From contig SFKI01000028.1 of the NCBI GenBank assembly GCA_004554775.1, positions 1-29,658 on the forward strand: a stretch of DNA of 29,658 nucleotides, in the 5' to 3' direction. Position numbers and translations under genes: made by a program. How positions within the stretch are numbered: position 1 is the stretch's first letter; every line of letters begins with the position of its first letter. Source of the stretch: Subdoligranulum variabile. GTDB taxonomy: Bacteria; Bacillota; Clostridia; Oscillospirales; Ruminococcaceae. The notes beneath the pieces are model-generated. The model was not told the origin of the DNA. It saw nothing but the letters and a program-made list of their open reading frames with translations, and did not search any database. Below are positions 7,666 through 14,246 of this stretch, piece after piece.

Positions 7666-7914
7666 TCAATTATCAAAGGTCTTGTTTACGGTAACAGTTT
7701 TCAGATACTTTGCAGGATTGCCGTTAAAGATTAGATCTGCATACGCCAACGGATCATTGTAGATCAGGTAATCCAACTCTGACCGCTGATACATATTGTC
7801 AGCAACCTCGTTCTCCACAGCAATTGTGTCAATGGCAATCATACCGCCGTCTCTGAATTTCAGTTCCACACAAGCGGTATCCATGTTAAACTCACAAGAA
7901 ATCAATCTATCCAT
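7666..7914 (-). CDS. DUF6061 family protein
   Basis: An 82-residue protein matching my memory of the DUF6061 family: the N-terminal ISCEFNMDTACVELKFRDG, then MIAIDTIAVENEVADN and a YLIYNDPLAYADLIFNG segment. These small proteins are frequent in mobile elements of gut Firmicutes and have no assigned function. It begins 25 bases after the rlmD stop with a clear GGAGG site, and so may be read from the rlmD transcript. It is the accessory gene nearest the chromosomal junction. Confidence 0.8.
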   Translation of the reverse strand: MDRLISCEFNMDTACVELKFRDGGMIAIDTIAVENEVADNMYQRSELDYLIYNDPLAYADLIFNGNPAKYLKTVTVNKTFDN

Positions 7915-7939
7915 AAGAAACCTCCATTTTGCGGGATAT

Positions 7940-9580
7940 TTAGATCATCCCAAAATATTTGAATGCTTCTCGGATTGCTTTCTCTTTTTCCGGCGGACAC
8001 TGGGGTTGTCTGGAATCCTCGGACTTTGGCAGATTATAGTTCTTGCCGACCTCAATCCCGCATTTCCGTTTAATCTGTGAGATATAGAGGTTGGACACCT
8101 TTAACCCGGTATGCTCCAAAACATACTCCTTGATCTGCGGATAGGTTGCTCCATCCTGGAACTCCGACATATCCATATCTTCCAAAGAGAACTCAACCCG
8201 AATCTTTTTCGAGTCGACCTCACCCTTGGAAAGCAAGACAACCGTCTCCACATGTTTCGTCCGGGGGAAGAGGTCTACCGGCTGCACCTCTTCGGCCTTA
8301 TACCCGTGCTCTACCAGCCAGCGGGTGTCGCGGGCGGCGGTGGCGGCGTTGCAGCTTACCATCACCACCGTGCGCGGGGCCATGGCGGCGATGGCTGTCA
8401 GCGTGGCTTCGTCGCAGCCTTTGCGCGGCGGGTCAACGACGATGACATCGGGGCGCGCGCCCTCGGCGGCCAGCTGGGCCGCAGCGGCACCGGCGTCCTG
8501 GCAGCGGAAGTCGGCCTTGTCGGCGGCAAGGCCCAGGCGGGCGGCGGTCTCCTTGGCCCCGTCCACAGCCTGGGGCACGACCTCAACGCCCACCAGGCGG
8601 CGGCAGTCTGGCAGCATCGAAAGCCCGATCGTGCCCATGCCGCAGTAGAGATCCAGCAGAAAGTCGTCCGGCGTCAGCGCGGCAAATTCCCGCGCTTTGG
8701 CATACAAGGCTTCGGCGGCGGGGGTGTTGACCTGGTAAAATTCGTGCACACCCATCCGAAGCGAGACCCCGGACAGTGTATCCTCGATATACCCGGGGCC
8801 GAGCGCCACACGGGTTTTAGCACCCAAAATCACATTGGTGCGGGCGTTGTTGCGGTTGATGAGAATGGTCGTTAAATCGAACTCTTTTTGCAGTGCTTCG
8901 CAAATCTCCGCCTCGTTGGGCAGGCCGTTGCCGTTCACCACAAAGCAGAGCAGCCGCTGGCCGCTGTGCCAGCCCTGGCGCATGTACAAATGGCGCACGC
9001 GGCCGGTGTGCGTTTCCTCGTTGTAGGCGGTGATGCCGTTTTCTTCCAGCAGGGCACAGGCGCGGGCGGCCAGGGCGTTCATCCAATCAGGCTGCAATTT
9101 GCAGTCGGCGCAGGGAACAATGCGGTGGCTGCGGCCCGCAAAAAAGCCCGTGACCAGATGCCCGTTTTCGTCGGTGCCGACGGGCAGCTGCACCTTGTTG
9201 CGGTAGCGGTCGGCGGCGGGAGCATCCAGCACATCATGCACCGGCACGTCCAGCTTGCCCAGGCGGGCAAACGCGTCGCGCACAAACTGCGTTTTGGCAG
9301 CACACTCGGCTGCATAGCTGATATGCCGCAGCCCGCAGCCGCCGCAGGGGCCGGCCACGGGGCAGTCCTGCTTCACGCGGCCGGGGCCGGGGGTCAGCAG
9401 CTTTTCCAGTTTGCCAAAGGCATAGCCTTTCATGGGCTTGACGATGCGCACCTCGGCCATATCGCCGGGGGCGGCGGCAGCTACAAAAACGGCCTGGCCG
9501 TCATGATGGGCCACGCCGCTGCCGTCGTTTGAAAGGGATTCGATCGAGAGGGTAAGGATCTGATTTTTCTGAAAGGCCAT
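7940..9580 (-). CDS. rlmD: 23S rRNA (uracil-5-)-methyltransferase, RlmD/RumA family, with element-derived C-terminal extension
   Basis: It uses SAM to make 5-methyluridine in 23S rRNA. An N-terminal TRAM domain (about 1-60) is followed by the [4Fe-4S] cysteines 73, 79, 82 and 160, a SAM-binding motif (DLYCGMGTIGL, about 310-320), DPPRKG (383-388) and the catalytic Cys410 in VSCNAA. The family normally ends shortly after the conserved F-P-x-T-x-H-V-E-T-V motif (here 438-447). This protein continues for 94 more residues (453-546), and that part is encoded by visibly AT-richer DNA. The tail (KEYVLEHTGLKVSNLYISQ...QPQCPPEKEKAIREA) resembles a sequence I associate with clostridial mobile elements. 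The ATG has AAGGAGC upstream. In Firmicutes the homologue may modify two sites (RlmCD). Confidence 0.92.
   Translation of the reverse strand: MAFQKNQILTLSIESLSNDGSGVAHHDGQAVFVAAAAPGDMAEVRIVKPMKGYAFGKLEKLLTPGPGRVKQDCPVAGPCGGCGLRHISYAAECAAKTQFVRDAFARLGKLDVPVHDVLDAPAADRYRNKVQLPVGTDENGHLVTGFFAGRSHRIVPCADCKLQPDWMNALAARACALLEENGITAYNEETHTGRVRHLYMRQGWHSGQRLLCFVVNGNGLPNEAEICEALQKEFDLTTILINRNNARTNVILGAKTRVALGPGYIEDTLSGVSLRMGVHEFYQVNTPAAEALYAKAREFAALTPDDFLLDLYCGMGTIGLSMLPDCRRLVGVEVVPQAVDGAKETAARLGLAADKADFRCQDAGAAAAQLAAEGARPDVIVVDPPRKGCDEATLTAIAAMAPRTVVMVSCNAATAARDTRWLVEHGYKAEEVQPVDLFPRTKHVETVVLLSKGEVDSKKIRVEFSLEDMDMSEFQDGATYPQIKEYVLEHTGLKVSNLYISQIKRKCGIEVGKNYNLPKSEDSRQPQCPPEKEKAIREAFKYFGMI
8225..8275. 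other. Probable element/chromosome junction (att region) within rlmD
   Basis: This interval spans the codons of the FPRTKHVETV motif and the four following residues. Upstream codons are strongly G/C-ending; from here leftward AT-ending codons such as GTT, CTT, AAA and ATT dominate. It is the best estimate of where host rlmD meets the element-supplied 3' end. The core bases cannot be fixed without the other end or an empty site. Confidence 0.5.
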
Positions 9581-9602
9581 GTTTGCTCCTTAAAATTGCT
9601 TT

Positions 9603-10463
9603 TTATTGCTGTTGCTGCGCGGCTTTTTGCTCGGCTTCCAGCGCGGCAAGGAACTTGCTCGGCGGGACCTTCTTGACCTTTTTGAACACGCGGGAGAAGT
9701 AGAACTGGTCAAAGAAGCCGACGGACACCGCGATCTCGGCGATGGACAGCGTCGAGGTTTTCAGCAGGCTGCACGCCTCGCTGATGCGATAATGCGTCAG
9801 ATAGTCAATGGGGCTCTGCCCGACATTGGTCATAAACACGCGGTACAGATGGCTGCGGCTGACGCCGACGGCCTTGGCGATATCGTCCACCGAGATATCG
9901 TGCGAGTAGTTGAACTGGATGTACTTGATGGCGGCCAGTACGTACTGGCTGCTGGACGACCCCACGTTGGGCATGGCGTCGCGGGCCTCTTGCATCAGGT
10001 GAGCCATAAAGATATAGAGGTAGCCGGTCATCAGGGCTTCGCACTGCGGCTCGGGCCCGCGGGACAGGTAGATATTGTACAGCGCTTCCCGCACGGTCTG
10101 CGGGTCCTTGCAGCGGTGTACGGGGTGGCTGTCCGAGAATGGCGTCTGCTGCACCAGCTTATTGGCGCATGCGCCGTTGAAGCCCACCCAGTAATACTCC
10201 CACGGGTCGGTCTCGTCGGCGGCGTAGGTAATAAGCTGGTTGGGCTTGGCCAGAAACAGGTCGCCCTCCTGCAAGGTATAGGACGCCCCGTTGACCTGAT
10301 ACACACCGCGCCCCGCCACGACCAGGTGAATGAGGTAATGGTCGCGCACGCCGGGGCCCCAGGTGTGGCCGGGCTGGCAGTATTCGTGCCCGCAGTTGAA
10401 GATGGACAGCTCTACATTATCGGTGTAGCTCTGTTTGTAGGATTGCTTGGTTTCGTTATCCAT
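9603..10463 (-). CDS. AraC-family transcriptional regulator
   Basis: A 286-residue regulator with an N-terminal cupin-like ligand domain (about 20-150, with GRGVYQVNGASYTLQEGDLFL) and a C-terminal pair of helix-turn-helix motifs (about 180-275: ISVDDIAKAVGVSRSHLYRVF and LSIAEIAVSVGFFDQFYFSRVFKK). This architecture is typical of sugar-responsive activators. I chose ATG 10463 for its GGGAG site; the frame extends eight codons further without a better site. It is divergent from galactokinase, which makes regulation of that gene a reasonable guess. It is also 22 bases upstream of rlmD on the same strand. The ligand is unknown. The C-terminus is Gln-rich. Confidence 0.9.
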   Translation of the reverse strand: MDNETKQSYKQSYTDNVELSIFNCGHEYCQPGHTWGPGVRDHYLIHLVVAGRGVYQVNGASYTLQEGDLFLAKPNQLITYAADETDPWEYYWVGFNGACANKLVQQTPFSDSHPVHRCKDPQTVREALYNIYLSRGPEPQCEALMTGYLYIFMAHLMQEARDAMPNVGSSSSQYVLAAIKYIQFNYSHDISVDDIAKAVGVSRSHLYRVFMTNVGQSPIDYLTHYRISEACSLLKTSTLSIAEIAVSVGFFDQFYFSRVFKKVKKVPPSKFLAALEAEQKAAQQQQ

Positions 10464-10507
10464 GACGGCTCCCTCTCTGCGTGGCACCGGGCGGCACCGC
10501 GCCTGCC

Positions 10508-10531
10508 TTGCCTGCGGTGGACAGCAGGCAA
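10508..10531. repeat. Inverted repeat in the leader of the AraC-type gene
   Basis: TTGCCTGC (10508-10515) and GCAGGCAA (10524-10531) form a perfect 8-bp dyad with 8 bases between. It lies between the likely AraC-gene promoter and its start codon, so it could be an autoregulatory site or an RNA hairpin. Confidence 0.5.
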
Positions 10532-10546
10532 AATTATAGTAATTTT

Positions 10547-10575
10547 ATTATAGCAGGGGATTCATCAAAAGTCCA
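10547..10575 (-). promoter_or_regulatory. Likely promoter of the AraC-type gene
   Basis: On the minus strand TGGACT (10575-10570), a 17-base spacer, then TATAAT (10552-10547). A second TATAAT lies just downstream. Confidence 0.5.
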
Positions 10576-10596
10576 TAAAAGCGCCGTAAAAAAATG

Positions 10597-10624
10597 TTTA
10601 CTTTCTTCCAAAATTTGTTATACT
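10597..10624 (+). promoter_or_regulatory. Likely galK promoter
   Basis: TTTACT (10597-10602), a 16-base spacer, then TATACT (10619-10624), giving a leader of about 105 bases before galK. It is back to back with the AraC-gene promoter. Confidence 0.55.
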
Positions 10625-10737
10625 AAGACTAAGAAACCGGCAGGCGGCGTGGTACTTTGTCCGTTTGCCCAAAAGACATAGGCTCTTTTTGTGCATACTG
10701 GCAAAAAGGGCCGCGCAGCAGAAAGGCGAGTGCAATT

Positions 10738-12042
10738 ATGGCGAACACCATGGAATTGAAACAGCAGATCCGGCAGGGCGATTACGACGCCGCTTTTACC
10801 AAGCTTTACGGCGGCGACGTGGACGCCGCCGCCCAGCGTGAGCGGTATATTTCTCTCCTTGACCAGTTTGAGGAAGAGTTCGGTGCCGAGCGCACCGTGC
10901 GCCTGTACTCGGCCCCCGGCCGCACCGAGATCGGCGGCAACCACACCGACCATAACAACGGTGTGGTGCTGGCAGGCTCGGTCAACCTGGACATCGTGGC
11001 CGTCGTTTCCCCCAACGAGGAGAACGTCATCCGCGTCAAGTCCCTCGGCTTTGAGAAAATCGACGACGTCGATGTGACCAACCTTGTCCCGCAGGAGCAT
11101 GAGAAAGAGCACTCCGCAGCGCTGATCCGCGGCGTGGCGGCAGGCATCGTCAACGAGGGCGGCAAGGTCGGCGGCTTCGACGCCTACACCACCAGCAACG
11201 TGCTGCGTGGTTCCGGCCTGTCCAGCTCGGCGGCGTTCGAGGTCTGCATCGGGGCCATCCTGCGCGGCGAGTACAACAATAACGACATGGAGAAATTCTC
11301 CCAGGTCAAGATCGCGCAGATCGGCCAGTACGCCGAGAACGTGTTCTTTGACAAGCCCTGCGGCCTGATGGATCAGACCGCCTGCGCCGTCGGCGGCGTT
11401 ATCACGATCGACTTCAAGGACCCGGCACATCCCATCGTGGGCCAGACGTCCATCGACCTGGCCAAGCACAAGCTGGCTATGTGCATCACCGACACCAAGG
11501 GCAGCCACGCCGACCTGACCGACGACTATGCCGCCATCCGCCGCGAGATGGAGAGCGTGGCCGAACAGATGGGCAAAAAGGTCTTGCGTGAAGTGGACGA
11601 GGATGCGTTTTATGCCGCCATCCCGCAGCTGCGCAAGGCTGTGGGCGACCGTGCCGTTGTGCGCGCGATCCACTTCTACAACGACTGCCGCCGTGCAGCT
11701 GCTTTGTGCGAGGCCGTGCGTGCGGACGACATGGATACCTTCCTGAAGCTGATCGTCGAGGGCGGGCATTCGAGCTTTGAGTTCAACCAGAACGCCTACA
11801 GCATCAAGAACTACAAGGAGCAGGGCGTGCCTCTGGCGCTGGCCCTGAGCCAGAAAGTGCTGAACGGCCGCGGTGCCTGGCGCTTGCAGGGCGGTGGCTT
11901 TGCCGGCACCATCCAGGCGTTTGTGCCGTATGATCTGCTGGATAGTTACAAGGCAACGATTGATGCCTGCTTTGGCGAGGGAAGCTGCCATGTACTGAAT
12001 ATCCGCAACTATGGCGCAGTGCCGGTTACGGCGGATATGTAA
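10738..12042 (+). CDS. galK: Galactokinase (GHMP family)
   Basis: A 434-residue enzyme that phosphorylates galactose with ATP to galactose-1-phosphate, the entry step of the Leloir pathway. The galactokinase signature lies at about 59-75 (APGRTEIGGNHTDHNNG, with Glu where many homologues have Asn). GHMP motif 2 is at 158-166 (GSGLSSSAA), and the C-terminal GHMP motif reads GGGFAGTIQAF. MDQTACAVGG matches the usual catalytic-region segment. I chose ATG 10738 with AAAGGCGAG upstream; the frame is open to 10657, but that part overlaps the leader. No galT or galE is adjacent. The divergent AraC-type gene may regulate it. Confidence 0.93.
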   Translation: MANTMELKQQIRQGDYDAAFTKLYGGDVDAAAQRERYISLLDQFEEEFGAERTVRLYSAPGRTEIGGNHTDHNNGVVLAGSVNLDIVAVVSPNEENVIRVKSLGFEKIDDVDVTNLVPQEHEKEHSAALIRGVAAGIVNEGGKVGGFDAYTTSNVLRGSGLSSSAAFEVCIGAILRGEYNNNDMEKFSQVKIAQIGQYAENVFFDKPCGLMDQTACAVGGVITIDFKDPAHPIVGQTSIDLAKHKLAMCITDTKGSHADLTDDYAAIRREMESVAEQMGKKVLREVDEDAFYAAIPQLRKAVGDRAVVRAIHFYNDCRRAAALCEAVRADDMDTFLKLIVEGGHSSFEFNQNAYSIKNYKEQGVPLALALSQKVLNGRGAWRLQGGGFAGTIQAFVPYDLLDSYKATIDACFGEGSCHVLNIRNYGAVPVTADM

Positions 12043-12065
12043 ACGGCGCTTATGAATCCGTAAAT

Positions 12066-12101
12066 AAAAGCCGCAGCTGCGTAAAAACAGCTGCGGCTTT
12101 T
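12066..12101. terminator. Bidirectional terminator between galK and coaX
   Basis: A 14-bp perfect stem AAAAGCCGCAGCTG / CAGCTGCGGCTTTT with an 8-nt loop, flanked by A- and T-runs so it can end both convergent transcripts. Confidence 0.88.
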
Positions 12102-12110
12102 GCTGTGATG

Positions 12111-12884
12111 TTATGAATTCCGTTCCCAAATCAAGGCCAGGCCTTTAAACAGCAAATCCCCATCATACAAAATTTTCCGCTTGCAGCAGGGCATGATGTA
12201 GGGGGCCAGGCCGCCGGTGGCTACTACGGTCAGCGGCTGGCCAAGCTCGGCTTCTACGCGGTCGGCCAGGCCGTCCAGCATGGCGGCGGTGCCAAACATC
12301 GCGCCGTTGTTCAGCGCTTCCACGGTGTTGCGGCCTACCAGATGTTCCGGTGGCTCGGGCGCGATGGGCGGCAGCTGCGCCGTGCCCGCGCTGATCGCCC
12401 GCAGGCTGGTCTGCACACCGGGCACGATGAACCCGCCTAAAAAGCACCCCTCGGCCGAAAGTACATTATAAGTCGTGGCAGTGCCCAGGTCTACCGTCAT
12501 GCAGGGCAGAGGATAGTGCGCCGCCGCGGCTGCGGCATCGGCCAGTCGGTCACGCCCCACGCGGTCCGGCTCGTCCACGGCAAAGGTCAGGCCGGTGTTC
12601 AGCGCACAGCTTACGATCAGCGCATCCTGCCCGGTCAGCCGCTTGCAGGCATGGGCCAGCACCGGGGTCAGCCCCGGCACTACGCTGCACACGATCACGC
12701 CCTCGCAGGCGGCGGGGTCCACTTTCAGCCGCGCCAGCAAAAACCGCAGCTCGGCGGCGTATTCGTCCGCCGTACAGCGGGGCCGCGTGACCATGCGGGT
12801 GGTAAACAGGATGTCGCGGTGCGCTTCGCCCGCCAGCCCGCCGATGCAGATGTTGCTGTTGCCGATGTCGACTGCTAAAACCAT
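12111..12884 (-). CDS. coaX: Type III pantothenate kinase
   Basis: A 257-residue enzyme for the first step of CoA synthesis, pantothenate to 4'-phosphopantothenate. It belongs to the ASKHA fold. Motifs visible: DIGNSN (6-11), GRDRLAD (110-116; Asp112 matches the usual catalytic Asp, with Arg where many have Ala), and DLGTATTYN (132-140). The length is typical for the family. The ribosome-binding site before ATG 12884 is weak (GATAGG). It is divergent from coaBC, so two CoA-pathway enzymes share one 107-base regulatory region. Confidence 0.93.
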   Translation of the reverse strand: MVLAVDIGNSNICIGGLAGEAHRDILFTTRMVTRPRCTADEYAAELRFLLARLKVDPAACEGVIVCSVVPGLTPVLAHACKRLTGQDALIVSCALNTGLTFAVDEPDRVGRDRLADAAAAAAHYPLPCMTVDLGTATTYNVLSAEGCFLGGFIVPGVQTSLRAISAGTAQLPPIAPEPPEHLVGRNTVEALNNGAMFGTAAMLDGLADRVEAELGQPLTVVATGGLAPYIMPCCKRKILYDGDLLFKGLALIWERNS

Positions 12885-12917
12885 AGTGCCTATCTCTTTT
12901 CCTGAAAATGTAGCCCC

Positions 12918-12947
12918 ATTATAGCAGATTGACGGGCGCGCTGTAAA
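12918..12947 (-). promoter_or_regulatory. Likely coaX promoter
   Basis: On the minus strand TTTACA (12947-12942), an 18-base spacer, then TATAAT (12923-12918). It is interleaved with the coaBC promoter on the other strand. Confidence 0.6.
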
Positions 12948-12957
12948 CGGGTATACT
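12929..12957 (+). promoter_or_regulatory. coaBC promoter
   Basis: TTGACG (12929-12934), a 17-base spacer, then TATACT (12952-12957), 34 bases before the ATG. Confidence 0.75.
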
Positions 12958-12991
12958 ACATATTAAAGATAGTAAAGGATGTGATTCACCC

Positions 12992-14179
12992 ATGAATTTA
13001 AAAGGCAAAACCATCGTCCTCGGCATCACCGGGGGGATCGCTGCTTATAAAATGCCCAATGTGGCCCACGCGCTGGTCAAGCTGGGGGCCGATGTGCACG
13101 TGCTGATGACCAAAAACGCGACCGAGTTCATCGCGCCGCTGGTGTTTGAAACGCTGACAAACCGGCGCTGCATCGTGGATACGTTTGACCGCAACTTCCA
13201 GTACGACGTGGCGCATGTCAGCCTTGCCAACGCCGCCGACCTGATGCTGATTGCCCCGGCGACGGCCAACGTCATTGCCAAAATGGCCCACGGCCAGGCC
13301 GATGATATGCTGACCACCGTCACGCTGGCGGCACACTGCCCCAAGCTGGTGGCCCCGGCCATGAACACCCACATGCTGGAAAATCCCATCACGCAGGATA
13401 ACATCAAAACGCTGGAGCATTACGGGTTCACGGTCATTCCGTCCGGGTCCGGCCTGCTGGCCTGCGGCGACGTGGGCTCTGGCCGTCTGCCAGAGGAGAG
13501 CGTGCTGGTCGACTACGTGCTGCGCGAGCTGGCCTGCGAGAAGGACCTTGCGGGCAAAAAGGTGGTCGTTTCGGCCGGTGCGACCCAGGAGCCGATGGAT
13601 CCCGTGCGCTACCTGACGAACCATTCCACCGGCAAGATGGGCTACGCTGTGGCGCGTGCCTGCATGCTGCGCGGGGCGGATGTCACGCTGCTGAGCGCGA
13701 CGAGCTGCACGCTGCCCGACGTGCCGTTTGTGAAAAAGGTGCCCTTTACGACGGCCAAAGATCTGTTTGAAGCCGTGCAGGCCCACGCCATGGACGCGGA
13801 TGCTTTGGTAATGGCCGCTGCCGTGGCCGATTACCGCCCGGCCAATGTAGCCGCCGACAAGGTGAAAAAGCACGATGGCGAGATGAATATTGCGCTGGAA
13901 CGCACCGATGACATTCTGGCGTGGGTCGGCGCGCACAAGCCCGAAAAGTTGTTTGTCTGCGGCTTCTCGATGGAAACGCGCGACCTGGTCGAGAACTCCA
14001 CCGCCAAGCTGAACAAGAAGAACATGGACATGATCGTAGCCAACAACCTGAAAGTCCCCGGTGCCGGTTTTGGCGTGGACACCAACGTTGTGACGATCAT
14101 CACCCGCAACGGCGCAGAGCAATTGCCGCTGCAAAGCAAGGATGATGTGGCCATGGCAATTGTGGATCGCTTTGCGTAA
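12992..14179 (+). CDS. coaBC: Bifunctional phosphopantothenoylcysteine decarboxylase / phosphopantothenate-cysteine ligase
   Basis: A 395-residue enzyme that joins cysteine to 4'-phosphopantothenate and decarboxylates the product to 4'-phosphopantetheine. The CoaC flavoprotein half (1-~180) has GITGGIAAYK, His75, PAMNTHM (122-128) and the substrate-lid ACGDVGSGRLPE (157-168) with its catalytic Cys158. The CoaB half (about 188-395) opens with VVVSAGATQEPMDPVRYLTN and NHSTGKMGYA, and includes AAAVADYRP and KVKKHDG. The length is normal for a fused CoaBC. Together with divergent coaX it covers steps one to three of CoA synthesis. Confidence 0.95.
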   Translation: MNLKGKTIVLGITGGIAAYKMPNVAHALVKLGADVHVLMTKNATEFIAPLVFETLTNRRCIVDTFDRNFQYDVAHVSLANAADLMLIAPATANVIAKMAHGQADDMLTTVTLAAHCPKLVAPAMNTHMLENPITQDNIKTLEHYGFTVIPSGSGLLACGDVGSGRLPEESVLVDYVLRELACEKDLAGKKVVVSAGATQEPMDPVRYLTNHSTGKMGYAVARACMLRGADVTLLSATSCTLPDVPFVKKVPFTTAKDLFEAVQAHAMDADALVMAAAVADYRPANVAADKVKKHDGEMNIALERTDDILAWVGAHKPEKLFVCGFSMETRDLVENSTAKLNKKNMDMIVANNLKVPGAGFGVDTNVVTIITRNGAEQLPLQSKDDVAMAIVDRFA

Positions 14180-14190
14180 AAATTCTAAAC

Positions 14191-14246
14191 CCCCCTTTTT
14201 CCGCATACTCATGCAAGAGAAGAGTACAGCGAAAAGGGGGATTTTT
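14191..14246 (+). promoter_or_regulatory. Hairpin between coaBC and asnB that covers the asnB ribosome-binding site
   Basis: CCCCCTTTT (14191-14199) pairs with AAAAGGGGG (14232-14240), and CGC/GCG extends the stem after a 2-nt bulge. ATTTTT follows, ending in the asnB ATG. It can be read as a coaBC terminator, but the 3' arm is also the asnB Shine-Dalgarno sequence, so it may limit asnB translation. Confidence 0.5.

Larger units (their letters stand above)
1..8240. mobile_element. One end of a putative integrative conjugative element inserted in rlmD
   Basis: Seen: this stretch is clearly AT-richer than the DNA to its right and holds accessory-type genes: a phage/ICE-style small sigma factor, a DUF6061-type protein, a Cro/CI-like repressor and several proteins of unknown role. 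The composition switches inside rlmD near 8,225-8,275. Known: 3' ends of conserved genes, including rumA/rlmD-type methyltransferases, are used as ICE insertion targets. Inferred: the element ends inside rlmD and its transfer and integrase genes lie to the left, outside the window. No recombinase, relaxase or coupling protein is visible, so the conjugative label rests on context. The exact att core is not determined. Confidence 0.6.

Noticed and set aside
10618..12129. Open frame of 503 codons on the minus strand opposite galK
   Set aside because: It is the mirror of a well-supported gene with strong third-position GC; its His/Val/Ala/Gly-rich product matches no family I know.
12998..14212. 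Open frame of 404 codons on the minus strand opposite coaBC
   Set aside because: Antisense shadow of coaBC, whose motifs are complete; no ribosome-binding site.
14189..14240. Reading the coaBC-asnB hairpin as a simple terminator only
   Set aside because: The 3' arm is the asnB Shine-Dalgarno sequence and no separate asnB promoter is seen, so it is reported as a possible dual-purpose structure.
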